Below, piece by piece: positions 11,383 through 21,433 of a DNA stretch of 64,000 nucleotides (the first letter of the stretch is position 1; every line of letters begins with the position of its first letter). This stretch comes from Thermothielavioides terrestris NRRL 8126 (taxonomy: Eukaryota > Ascomycota > Sordariomycetes > Sordariales > Chaetomiaceae). Under the pieces are notes generated by a model. That model searched no databases. It was not told the DNA's origin and worked only from the letters and a program-made list of their open reading frames with translations. The stretch is taken from positions 7,378,001-7,442,000 of the forward strand of contig NC_016457.1 in NCBI RefSeq assembly GCF_000226115.1, written 5' to 3'. A program made the position numbers and the translations under genes.

Positions 11383-11761
11383 TCTTTCCCCTCTCCAATT
11401 CGAGCAGGAGAGTCCCCATTTTTGCAGGCCAGAATCCAGGAAAATAGATCTAAGTATTCCAGCCAACATCCTGGCTGCGCGCTCAGGAAAAGTAAGTAGG
11501 TGGATGGAATCAATTCTCTGCTAACTAGGTAGTCAAATATCAGGTCCTTTCAATGGCGCGGGCAATACGCGCCGAGATTTTGAAAGTAAAGGAAGAACAG
11601 GTTCAAATCCACAAAATAGGTAAGTGGATTTGCATGTTAGCTGCACGCTGGGATGTCTGCCTTGGGGTTGCCTGGTTTGAAACCTTCCAGGTTGCAAACT
11701 GACACAGCCTTGGCTGCCTTTCCAGGTTGCTCAGTTGGCAGCCCACCAGAATCGCAGGCCC

Positions 11762-11811
11762 GGTACATACATGTACCTGAAATCTACCTACCTGAGTACC
11801 GACAGGTAGGT
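11762..11811. repeat. Two adjacent short inverted repeats
   Basis: The first palindrome, 11762-11777, has 7-bp arms ggtacat/atgtacc around ac. The second has 9-bp arms, acctacctg (11786-11794) and caggtaggt (11803-11811), with an 8-nt loop. Both could form hairpins or bind a dimeric protein; function unknown. Confidence 0.6.
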
Positions 11812-12692
11812 GCCCACACACTCAGAAGACGTTTTTGGAAAACAAGACCGCCGCCAAAGTGGCCACAATGTGCATTTGTTTCAGGTAGTTGGCAGCGTTT
11901 CTTCCATCGAGACCAATTGCCGTCGCCCGAGCAAGAGAGAAAATCAGCCTACCAAGCTCTACCACGATGAGCCCCCCACACACACCGGTGCAAGGCATTC
12001 CACGACACCCACGGGTTCAAGGCAGCCGCTCGCAATTCTGCCTTGGCAGAAGGGGCGGAGAGCCCATGCATCCGAGCGTTGCATGGTTGGTGGCACACAC
12101 GTTTACGCAGCGGGCCTGTTGGCCCTCCTATGTTTGTGCAGTCGCCGCTTCACAGAGCCGCAGCGCGTCGAGTGCAAGTGAGATGTCGAGTGCAAATGGG
12201 ATACTTCGTGAACGATTGGCTCTCCTTGGCCGATTGCTGCTTGAACTCATGCGGAGATCGGTTGAACGAAGAGGTGCGGCCGGGTGAATGTTGGCTGCTT
12301 GAGACAACGGAGACTCTTTCCCAAATGCAAGGCTCGGGTGACCATATAAGAGACGGACTGTGACGAAGAGGCGACGCTCTCGCTCGGTCACTTCTCATTT
12401 TTCCACCAGGCACCTTCTTTTCTCAGTACCGGCTCCAGATAAGCACTACAATCAACAAGCCCTCACGCGGCCTTTACTATTCCGCCTACACCCTTACTCT
12501 TTAGCCTCAGCGTTTGTGAATCTTGGTATGCTCTTCCCGAGTTGGCCCGGCCGAGGAAATTGATGCGTCCCTTGAAACAGTGTATACCCTGGTGACTTTG
12601 ATGTGAAGTTGCCGCTTACTTGGGGCTTAGCGGTATGCTGACCTGGGTTCTCATCAGATCCTCCTCCCGGCTTGAAAGGGCAGAGCGCAACA

Positions 12693-12908
12693 ATGCCGAC
12701 GGAACAACAACGGAACCTGACACCACAACGGAGTGTCTGCACCCAGTGGCAGATTCGGTACACCTGTGGGCATACACTCAACATGGAGTTCGTCAAATGC
12801 CCAACGCACGAGAAGAAGGAGGAGGAGCGTTGCCGGTATGGAGTGTGGGAATACATGGACGCCAAATACTCGACGCACAAGTGTAGAGAATGTTTGAAGA
12901 GCGCTTAA
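12693..12908 (+). CDS. Small conserved-type Cys/His protein, function unknown
   Basis: Encodes 71 aa without an intron, from the first ATG of the frame (caacaATGC context). The protein has a compact pattern of Cys and His: CTQWQIRYTCGH, then KCPTH, then RC and HKCREC near the C-terminus. This spacing suggests a small zinc-binding fold, but no named domain was recognised. The CGH...FVKCPxHE pattern resembles small hypothetical proteins I associate with Sordariomycetes (recollection, not a search). It is convergent with the kinase-like gene, whose stop is only 77 bp away, so the 3' UTRs probably overlap. Alternatives: an N-terminal fragment of a longer spliced gene, or chance. The regular Cys/His spacing argues for a real gene. 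Confidence 0.6.
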   Translation: MPTEQQRNLTPQRSVCTQWQIRYTCGHTLNMEFVKCPTHEKKEEERCRYGVWEYMDAKYSTHKCRECLKSA

Positions 12909-12985
12909 ACGCTCGGCAATCTCGGGCCTCAAACCGGTGAAACTTGTTGGTAGAAGCGAAATCGGAGGTTACTTTCATCAACGTC

Positions 12986-13837
12986 CTACTCTATGTACCA
13001 AGGGCGCCCTGTTCCAGACTCATCGGCCAACTGGCTCTCCAGCTTCTCATTTTCTTCTTCCAGTAAGGCTCCCGTGGCGTCTGCGGCAGGAGTCGACATC
13101 TCGAAGTCGATGAACTTTGGCCCATCCGGGGTGATGATGATGTTGTACTTGCAAAGGTCGCCGTGGAGGAGCACGCGATGCAGCTTGTGGAGAGCTTCTC
13201 TGCAGGACTCGAGGTCTCCCACACCTGCAGCTCGGCCTTCCAGGGACTCCACCAGAAACCCGACAACGCGATCAGGCGTCTCTTCGAAAACATAGCCCAA
13301 CAGTTTTGGCGCCAAGCCAGTGTCCGCCAGAGCCAAGGCGTGGTAGGCATCGAGTTCCCGGGTCAAGTACCGCAGTTCATGCGGAAAGCGAGCGATCTTG
13401 AGGTAACAAGAGCGTCCTTCATGGGACACCTCGAAAACTCTGTGCGTGACCGGGCGACGAAGCTCGAGGCTGAACAGGTCATAGGTCGGGTAGATATCGA
13501 GGAGATGCTTTTTCGGTACGGTGTGCGGGAGGAATGCGTTGGTTTCGCACCATATGCGATCACCGTCCATATGGACAGTAAGCGTTTTCCAGTCGCCGTT
13601 CCATTCCTTCAGCTTGCTGAGCTCCTTGATGACCGACGGGCCATACGTCCGTTTCTCCTCGGGAATGATGGCGAGATTGGTGACGGTGACGTACAGCACG
13701 CGATTCACCGTTCCCGAGACGCGGCGGATCCTGTAGAGACAGTCGTCAAACCCGAGGTCGAGGGAGAGCAGCGTGTCCATGGGTGTGGAAGTCTCTAGAT
13801 TGTCAGAACTCGGTAGCAAAATCAGAAGGTTAGCCAT
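12986..13837 (-). CDS. Aminoglycoside-phosphotransferase/kinase-like protein
   Basis: Single exon, 283 aa. The C-terminal half is a kinase-like fold: a candidate nucleotide-binding Lys in CYLKIARF, a helix with a conserved Glu (LTRELDAYHAL), a catalytic-loop motif HGDLCKYNI (Asp base and Asn metal ligand) and a metal-binding FIDFEM in place of DFG. No glycine-rich loop is obvious. The N-terminal 130 residues are a separate mixed region with an LFSLELRRPVTHRVFEV stretch leading into the fold. Such fungal proteins are close to aminoglycoside phosphotransferases and small atypical kinases, and have sometimes been misnamed alpha-galactosidase in databases. The substrate is unknown. It is convergent with the small Cys/His gene and divergent from the glutathione transferase (about 690 bp between starts). 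Fold call is firm; function open. Confidence 0.75.
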   Translation of the reverse strand: MANLLILLPSSDNLETSTPMDTLLSLDLGFDDCLYRIRRVSGTVNRVLYVTVTNLAIIPEEKRTYGPSVIKELSKLKEWNGDWKTLTVHMDGDRIWCETNAFLPHTVPKKHLLDIYPTYDLFSLELRRPVTHRVFEVSHEGRSCYLKIARFPHELRYLTRELDAYHALALADTGLAPKLLGYVFEETPDRVVGFLVESLEGRAAGVGDLESCREALHKLHRVLLHGDLCKYNIIITPDGPKFIDFEMSTPAADATGALLEEENEKLESQLADESGTGRPWYIE

Positions 13838-14528
13838 GCCTCACCTCCCGTCACAGCGGTGCCGAACTCAACACCACAGGCCGACGCGAGGAGTTTTTGT
13901 GTTGGCGGTCGAGGGAGACCAATGGGTTTCTGAAAAGACGCCCACGAGCTCGGTGCAGTCACGTGTTCTAGGCAGCGCGGCACCAGCGATCGCCATCGCA
14001 GGCCATTGGATCACCGAAACCTTGTGACAGCGTCTGCATGGCGCGAATGTCACAGGATACAGTCGGTCCGGAATCCAGGAGATTTGGAATCGCATCGCAT
14101 TCTCAGCGTGGAGACCATCACGGACGGAAATTATTTGCGAGAGACATTGAATCACTAGCGTGAATTGGAACACTCGGAGGGATTAGTCAGGTGTCTGCTT
14201 ACCTATCATCGCTGGCATGCTGGTGCTTACAATTGTGACCGCGAGCTGGACGGAGAATCCGTAATCGCGCGAGGTTGCTGCCACCGTGCTGCAAGACACC
14301 ATGTCCCTCCGATTTTGTCCACCGATACGGTCCGCCTTAAAAGGCCGGGCTACTCCCCGACCTCTGGTCGCCCATGTTCACCAGACTTGCCAGTGTCGAA
14401 TCCGACGTGACGTCTCACCCCTGACTAATAGCAGAGAAGCCCTTACATCTCATCTTCGCGCGCCAGCCCCCGTTTTCCGAACAAGAAACTTCACCACCAC
14501 TGCCAATCTCCAAAGAAAACCAGACGAA
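13838..14528. other. Divergent intergenic region (kinase-like / GST)
   Basis: Holds promoters for two divergent genes. From 14286 a frame continuous with the GST is open and basic, so part of this region may encode an N-terminal targeting extension (see findings). No other feature recognised. Confidence 0.5.
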
Positions 14529-15507
14529 ATGGCGGAACCGACGGGCCTCGTCGCGAAATCTGGCATTGAGCTCTTGACCTTTGGTGAGCTGCATCTGGCT
14601 CCGACAGTCCCGCCCTGAACGACCACTTACCCGGGCGTTGCAGGAACCCCCAACGGCTGGAAAGTCTCCATCTTCCTCGAAGAGCTCAAGGAAGCCTACG
14701 GCAAGGAGTACACGGTCCAATCCATCAACATCGGCAAAAACACCCAGAAACAGCCGTGGTACACGGCCTTCAACCCCAACGGCCGCATCCCCACCATCAT
14801 CGACCACGACCGCGGCGGCTTTGCCGTCTTCGAAACTCTCGCCATTCTGCAGTACCTCGCCCGCCACTACGACCCCGAGCACAAGTTCAGCTTCCCCGTC
14901 GACTCGGACGACTATTCCGTCGCCGAGCAGTGGGTCGCCTGGCAGCACGGCGGGGTGGGGCCCATGTAAGCTACCACCCCCTTACCCCAACCCTCCATTC
15001 CTAACAACGTCCGCGGCGTACAACGTCCCATCCGTAGATGAAGCTAACCCCATCCGCGCACCCGTCCCCAGGCAAGGCCAAGCGAACCACTTCGTCCTGG
15101 CCGCGGCGGAGAAGATCGCCTACCCGATCCAGCGGTACGTGGGCGAGACGGAGCGGCTGTACGGCGTGCTGGAGGCGCGGCTCGCCGCCGGGCGCGACTA
15201 CGTCGCCGGCCCGGGCCGCGGCACGTACAGCATCGCCGACATCAGCCTGCTCGGCTGGGTCAACCTGGCGTCCTACCTCGGCATCGACCTGCCCGGCCGC
15301 TTCCCGCACGTGAGCGCCTGGCTGGACCGCCTGCTCGCGCGCCCCGCCGTGCAGCGCGGCCTGGCGGTGCCCGGCGGCGCCCCCAGCCGGCTGGGCAAGC
15401 AAAGCGTTGAGCGGGCCCTGCGCGGGGAGGAGGGGCTGGAGGATGTGAGGGACAAGGTCGAGGCCAACAGGAGGTTGGTGGAGGAGGCGAAGGTGAAGTA
15501 TGGGTAG
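14529..15507 (+). CDS. Ure2/nu-class glutathione S-transferase
   Basis: Exons 14529-14583, 14644-14965 and 15072-15507 give 270 aa. The N-terminal thioredoxin-like domain starts after a short lead (IELLTFGTPNGWKVSIFLEE) and includes NPNGRIPTIIDHDRGG and FETLAILQYL, the pattern of fungal Ure2-type enzymes that conjugate or reduce with glutathione. The all-alpha domain contains YSIADISLLGWV, the N-capping-box region, and ends with a Lys/Glu-rich helix. The internal ATG was taken as start because it directly precedes the domain. However, the same frame is open and Arg-rich from 14286/14301, including RTRNFTTTANLQRKP, which looks like a mitochondrial presequence, so the true start may be upstream. 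Catalytic specificity cannot be read from the sequence. Cytosolic detoxification is the default inference. Confidence 0.88.
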
Positions 15508-16015
15508 AAGTACGCGTCGCCTTAGTTGGGGCTAGACGGGGGTGCGGGTGCGGGCGTGTGTTCTTGTTTTCTTTGTCTGGCATGAGCGCGTCAGCCTGAA
15601 CTGCTTGTGAAGCGGTTCAACTTTCGTTGGAAAATCAGAGCACCCTCCGATTTGGATGAGGGTGATGTGTTCTCCGGTTAGATATTAAAGAATTAGCTGA
15701 GTTGTGAGAGTTGTTTGAGCCGGAGTATGTGCCCCCTTTGATCTCCTGTTGTAGCTGTCGATTGATGAATGTGAGGGAGAGGAGAGAAATGGGGATTCCG
15801 ATCTTGCAGGGGTCAAATAAGCTCGTGGAGCAGCGGGGCGTTGAATGGCGCAGCGGACTGAGCGGGCCACGGTGTGGGGCACTTTACACGAACTGCTTAT
15901 CTTATCGCGCCCAAAAGCAGCTCTGAAGTGAATTCCCAAAATTTTGCCCTCTGGTTGGAGGGAGAGAACGGCCTGGAAACCAGAAACTCGCACTCACCTT
16001 CCAAGAGCAACCACG
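15508..16015. other. Intergenic, no gene seen
   Basis: GST 3' flank and Dbp9 5' region. Nothing recognised. Confidence 0.5.
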
Positions 16016-18297
16016 ATGAAACGGAAACTGGACAAGAACGACGAGCCCTCAGAGGCCGTGTCAGAACCCCCATCAAAGCCCGGCCAGCCAGAGAAGCAAG
16101 AGCCCGCAGAAGCAGAAGCAGCCGAGCCGTCTTTCGCCGACTTGGGCCTCGACCCGCGCCTGGTGCAGGCCGTCGCCAAGCAGAGCTTCGAGAAGCCGAC
16201 TCTCGTGCAACGGAAGGCCATTCCATTAGCTCTGCAGGGCCAGGATGTGCTGTGCAAGGCCAGGACCGGTTCCGGCAAGACGGCCGCCTACGTGCTCCCC
16301 GTCCTGTCCGGCATCTTGAGGCGCAAAATCGTGCGTGTTCCTGCCGCCAGTACCATCTATCTATCATGCGCTGCTGAGCACCGTGCTGACCAATCTCAGA
16401 CCGATCCAACCCCATGCACCGCCGCCCTGATCCTCGTCCCGACCCGTGAGCTCGCCGATCAAATCTTTAAGGCGATCGAACAGTTCTCCGCCTTCTGCGC
16501 CAAGGACATCCACGCCGCCCGGCTGACCGAGAACGTCTCCGACGCCGTGCAGCGCTCCCTGCTCGCCAACATCCCGGACGTCGTCGTCGCGACCCCGGCC
16601 CGCGCATGGCACAGCGTCAACTCGTCGGCCCTCTCGCTCGCCAAGCTGCAGTACCTGGTGCTGGACGAGGCCGACCTGGTGCTGTCATACGGGTACGACG
16701 AGGACATGGAGAACCTCTCGCGCGCGCTGCCAAAGGGCGTGCAGACCATCATGATGAGCGCCACGCTGTCGACCGAGCTGGAAACGCTGAAGGGGATGTT
16801 CTGCCGGAATCCGACCCTGCTGGATCTGAAGGAGGAGTTTGGCGCCGAGGACGAGAAGCTCACGCAGTTTTACGTCAAGTATGTTGCTGTTTGGTCGAGG
16901 TTGGTGGTGCTTTGGATGGGGGACGCTGAGCTAACAGACGCTAGGTGCGGCGAGGACGACAAGTGGTTGATTGCGTACCTCATCTTCAAGCTGCAGCTGA
17001 TTAAAGGCCCGTGTCTGATCTTTGTCGCCGACATTGATCGGTCTTACCGGTTGAAGGTGGTCTCCAATCGTTCCTTGCCCGCAGTGACTCATGTTGCTGA
17101 CGCCATCTGCAGCTCTTCTTTGAACAGTTCAGCATCAGGAGCTGCATCCTGAACTCGGAGCTTCCGGTCAACACCCGAATCAAAATCATCGAGGAATTCA
17201 ACCGCGTATGCCGGACCGCTTGGATATGGAGAAAGGCGAAGTCAACGCTAATACACCGTACAGGGTATCTACGACATCATTATCGCATCCGACGAGAAAA
17301 GCGAATTGTTCGGGGATGAAGCCGCCGGCGAGGGAGGGGACGACAAGAAGGAATCAAAGAAGAAGTCAAAGGCTAAGGAAGGAGAAGACAATGTGGAACC
17401 ACCGAAAAAGCGGCGGAAGAATAGGAAGGACGAAGAATACGGGGTATCCCGAGGTAGGCTTCCAAGTCACACTTGCAGGGCCCGCCCCCTGACTGGTTCC
17501 AGGCATCGACTTCAAAAACGTCGCCGCTGTGGTCAACTTCGACATGCCCACTTCTGCCTCCTCATACACACACAGGATAGGCCGCACCGCCCGCGCCGGC
17601 CGCGCCGGCATTGCGCTCTCCTTCGTCGTTCCCAAAGAGCTCTTCGGCAAGCACAAGCCAACATCCATCAAAAGCTGCGAGAAGGATGAGAAGGTGCTGG
17701 CCAAGATCATAAAGCAGCAGGCCAAGCTCAACAGAAAGTTGGAGCCATACAACTTCAACAAGTCGCAGATGGAAGCCTTCAGATACCGCATGAACGACGG
17801 TGAGTCCTGACCGAGCCTGTCCTGCTACTGATCGTCTAACTCGTCTCAGCACTTCGCGCCGTCACCAAAGTGGCTATCCGAGAGGCGAGAACAAAAGAAC
17901 TGAGACAAGAACTCTTGAGGAGCGAGACCCTGAAGCGGTGAGTATTTCTCATTATAGCAGCTGCGTGGGTGGATGGCAAGGGCTCAGCGGCATCCTAACT
18001 TGGCTCTGCAGGTACTTCGAGGAGAATCCCACAGAGCTCGCCCATCTGAGACACGACGGGGAGCTCGGCAGGAGAACACGGCAGCAGCCTCATCTCAAGC
18101 ACGTGCCTGACTACCTGCTTCCCAAGGAGGGGAAAGAGGCGTTGGCATCCAAGCAGGTCGGTTTCGTGCCGTTCAAGAAGGAGGGGGGCAAGGACAGGAG
18201 ACACCACAGGAAAGGCAAGCCAAAGGGCCGGTCCTTCAAGGTTGGCGGGAAAAACGACCCGCTGAAGACATTCAAGGTGCGGCGGAAGGCGAAGTGA
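16016..18297 (+). CDS. dbp9: ATP-dependent RNA helicase Dbp9 (DEAD box)
   Basis: Nucleolar helicase for 60S ribosome assembly (family knowledge). Eight exons: 16016-16330, 16400-16878, 16945-17056, 17113-17205, 17264-17453, 17503-17799, 17850-17937, 18012-18297; 619 aa, normal for Dbp9. Motifs in order: Q-motif region [12 protein letters not shown], motif I ARTGSGKT, Ia PTRELADQ, Ib TPAR, motif II DEAD, motif III SAT (MSATLS), motif V-like [14 protein letters not shown], and motif [16 protein letters not shown] Lys/Glu-rich insert (about nt 17300-17440) sits in the second RecA domain, as in other Dbp9 proteins, and the C-terminus is a basic tail. The first intron (16331-16399, 69 nt) has no in-frame stop, so its retention would add 23 residues between motifs I and Ia. 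Assignment to Dbp9 rests on the insert plus overall sequence; DEAD-box identity is certain. Confidence 0.93.
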
Positions 18298-18925
18298 GGG
18301 ACTCGCTTGTCAGTTATCTGTTGGGTTCCTTAGGGCTACTTCATTGGTAAAGGCGCACAATCCATACCCAATGTCTCTCTCGAGCTCAAGGGACGTCATT
18401 CTGGCCCGCTGGCTGCGGTTGGTTGCTTCACTATCCGCTGCAGAGGCTGATGTGTCCTGCATGGGATGCCGATAACCCCCGCCAGCTTGGGACGCTCTGC
18501 AGTGTTAGAGGTGAGTTGAAGACTGCTTGCTGGTCGCCGAGTCAACAGATGGGTAGTTTCACGTCTTGTGAGGCGGGCAAGGGGTAGCGAGCTAAATGCC
18601 CCTGAAATCAACAGCGGCCCGCCGCCGCCTCCATGTCAATGGCAGAGCGGGAAGCAAGGGATGTCAGGCAACACCGGAAACTTACCCCGCATCCTACTGT
18701 CTTCTCCGCGAACAACCAAAATCCACGAGGACCTACGTACGCGGCCTCGCCACGCCATCTCGCCACTGCCAAGGAACTATCTGGCCATAAAACCCCGACA
18801 CAACACATCACCCAGAGAACCTTCACCACGCCAAGCAAACCAACAAACAACCCCTCCCAAAAACCCATCATCACAAGCCTCATACCCCTGGCCTACGAGA
18901 AAGCCTCACCACACCAATCGCAAAG
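18298..18925. other. Intergenic, no gene seen
   Basis: Dbp9 3' flank and upstream region of the small gene at 18926. Short overlapping frames only, A/C-rich near 18720-18920 as expected for a fungal 5' UTR. Confidence 0.5.
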
Positions 18926-19210
18926 ATGCCCGACCATACCCCCACCATTCCGTCCAACCCGCAACATTCCCCGGGCACCTGCACAGCCAGCGAAAATGCC
19001 ACCACCAACAACAGCAGCAGCAGCAGCAGCAGCGACGGCGGCAGCGCAGAGACCGGCCCCAACGCTGCAGAGCAGCACGTAGCGACAGGCGCGGGCGTCG
19101 ACACGGGCGCGGGGACGACGCGGCCCAAGACGGAGGCCGAGCTGGAGGCGGACCGGCGGTATGAGGAGGCCATCGAGGAGGAGTATGCGAAGCGCGAGGG
19201 CGGGGCGTGA
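18926..19210 (+). CDS. Small acidic-tailed protein, function unknown
   Basis: Encodes 94 aa in one exon. The first two-thirds are disordered Ser/Thr/Gly/Ala sequence including a Ser run from an AGC/CAG microsatellite (about 19012-19033). The last 30 residues (KTEAELEADRRYEEAIEEEY, then AKREGGA) form a charged helix that looks conserved, resembling the tail of small Sordariomycete proteins. No domain recognised. A long C-rich, A-rich leader precedes the ATG, typical of a fungal 5' UTR, which supports transcription. It could instead be the last exon of a longer gene. Moderate to low certainty. Confidence 0.5.
   Translation: MPDHTPTIPSNPQHSPGTCTASENATTNNSSSSSSSDGGSAETGPNAAEQHVATGAGVDTGAGTTRPKTEAELEADRRYEEAIEEEYAKREGGA
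19012..19033. repeat. (CAG)n microsatellite inside a CDS
   Basis: About seven trinucleotide units, read as AGC and coding for consecutive Ser in the small protein at 18926-19210. Confidence 0.85.
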
Positions 19211-19483
19211 AGGAGGAAGGAAGGAAGGGTGGAAAGGGGACTGGAAAGGGGGGAAGGGGGCTGGAAAGGGGGCAAGGGCTCTCCTTTTCCTCCCATGATT
19301 AGGCCATGAGAGAGGGTGGGTGAGCGGGTGGTGATCACTGCATCCCACTCACCACACTTACACTTCCGTGCGCCATGATGGCTGGAGAAAAAGCGGCCCG
19401 TGAAATCATTCAGAGCATTAGCACTACCACTACCATTTAGCGCTACCATCGTATATACCCGCCGCCTCATCTCACACGGCCCA

Positions 19484-21433
19484 TCATGCCCTCTCTTGCC
19501 CTCCCGCCACGCGGATCGGGTGCGCCTCGGTGTTGAAGACGAACTGGTTCGTGTGGTCGGCCTTGACCTGCCACGGAGCATCCTGCGACGACACCATCAC
19601 AATGTCAGCATCTCTTTCCTAAGTCTCTCCGCCGTCGAGCAGTAGGCAGGCCGCACTCACCTCGGCATGGATCAGATAGCTGTACTTCAACACCTCGGCG
19701 AACCAGAAGCTCTCCTGGAAGTCATCGAAGCCGCCGCCGCCGGGCTTGTTCACGTCCTTGATATCCGAGTAGCCGCTGCCGACGCGGCAGGTGGCGTTGA
19801 TGGCCTGGAAGGCGGCCCAGGCCCAGTCCTGGTACTTGGGGTCGCCGGTGGCGCGGTAGGCGTAGTAGTAGCTCTCGAGGACCTCCGGGCGCAGCACGTA
19901 GGCGCCGTTGTCGATCCAGAAGCCGGACGCGTTGTAGAAGGCGGCCTGGGCGGCCGGCGGGCCCGGGTTGTTGGGCGCGTTCAGCGGCACCAGCGACGCG
20001 TCCTGCCACGAGAAGATCTCGGGCCCGATGCCCGTCGCCGTCGACGTGTACGTGTCGTGACACCCGTCCACCAGCGCCAGCCCGAAGCGCGTGTACCGCG
20101 GCTCGTCCAGCGTGAGCCCGCCCAGGATGAAGTTGCCACCGTTGAAGCAGGCGACTGGGAAAGCCGGGATAGGGCATTGTTAGTGAGGGTAGGTATGGAA
20201 AGATGGGTGGTAGCGGTTCGGGACAAGGGAAAATAGGGCATTGGGGGGGACTTTGTGAGGAAAGTGGGCGCGCCTACGGTGCTGCGAGGTGAAACGCAGT
20301 GTCGTGTTCTGCCACATGGCGAGGTACGTGAGGTCGGGCCGCGTGGTCGGGTGCGACGCGAGGTACTTGATGGACGAGTCGGCCGCGGCCACCCAACGGT
20401 CGCGGTACTTGGCAAACCGCTGCGGGTCGTACAGGTACATCTTGATGAGATACTCATAGAAGCTGTCGTCGCCGCCGCCCCAACCGCCGTTGCCGTCCAC
20501 GAACTGGCCGTCCGAGAGCCTCACGTTGGTCCCCAGCAGACCGGGAAACGGCTGACCCAGGGCCGGCGACGGGGACAACAGATACGACTCGCCCTTCTGA
20601 GCCAGCGCTCCGTACTGGGGATCACCGGTCAGGTCACTCAGGCGCGTCCACTCGAGCACCAGCGTGCCGATGGTGGCGATTCCGTTGGTGTCCGAGCCAC
20701 CCCGGCGCGGCGGGTTGAAGTAGAGGTTGTTGTCCGGGACGCCGCTCGTCGTGTTGAAGGCGACTTTGAGGTTGTCGGCCAGCCGCTTGGCCTGGGTCAG
20801 GATAGCCGTCACATTGGCGGTCTTGCTGACGTTATCACTGAGAGGGCCCGTGATAAGGTCGTGGGCTGTTTTGTTGGGCGCGTCAGATGTTGCCAACGGC
20901 CCCGGCCCCGTGGCAGCATCACACCTGGGGCTTACTCACCAGCCAGCAGACCACCGAGGTAGCGGATGGTGGTCTCGAACAGGGACACGCTGTCGGTGGT
21001 GTTGTCGAAGTTGATGGTCGGCACGTAGGCCAGAATCTGGCCTACGACGTCCCACTTGCCCATGACCAGCGCGGTGCTGAAGGCGTCGACCGCGCTTGCG
21101 CCCCATCCGTTCCTGGAGAGCAGCAGCAACCGCCAGTCAGACACACCTACAACCCACAACCAGCGAAGACGCCAGCACCAGGGCCGGCAGCCGAGTAGGC
21201 ACGCACCTGTCGTCCGCATACCCGTTCGTCACGGGCCGCAGCGAGTCGTGCGGGAACGCGTATTTGTAGTAGCCATCCCACGAGACCTGGAACGCGTCCT
21301 TGACCGCGTCGGCACGCTGCCGGTTGGTGACGTAGCGCGGGGCGGCCCGGGACTGGTGGGGGGCGGCGACAGCGGAGGAGCCTGTGAGGGCCAGCAGGAG
21401 GGCAGCAGCCCCGCGGACGGAGAGCGAGCGCAT
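19484..21433 (-). CDS. Secreted GH47 alpha-1,2-mannosidase (class I)
   Basis: Trims alpha-1,2-linked mannose from N-glycans. Five exons on the minus strand: 21433-21207, 21112-20940, 20865-20278, 20154-19661, 19582-19484; 526 aa, the usual size. It starts with a cleavable signal peptide (about 24 residues, [14 protein letters not shown]). GH47 marks in order: [48 protein letters not shown] with a catalytic-region Glu, [45 protein letters not shown] and the calcium-site FNTEAHP near the end. The splice at 20278/20154 restores SQHLACFNGG, which supports the join. There is no membrane anchor beyond the signal peptide and no ER-retention signal, so it is the secreted/vesicular fungal type rather than ER Mns1. 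Typical 1B-type enzymes process Man9 to Man5 in the Golgi or outside the cell. Confidence 0.94.

Larger units (their letters stand above)
10609..12692. other. Gene-free, low-complexity and hairpin-rich region
   Basis: No coding potential recognised. The stretch holds homopolymer C/T tracts (about 11292-11382), two adjacent inverted repeats (11762-11811), a copy of the dispersed motif GTACGGAATAC (11178-11188) and a TATA-like catataaga at about 12343 ahead of the small gene at 12693. Confidence 0.55.

Noticed and set aside
11590..11620. Possible tRNA T-arm (gttcaaatcc)
   Set aside because: No anticodon or acceptor stems can be folded upstream.
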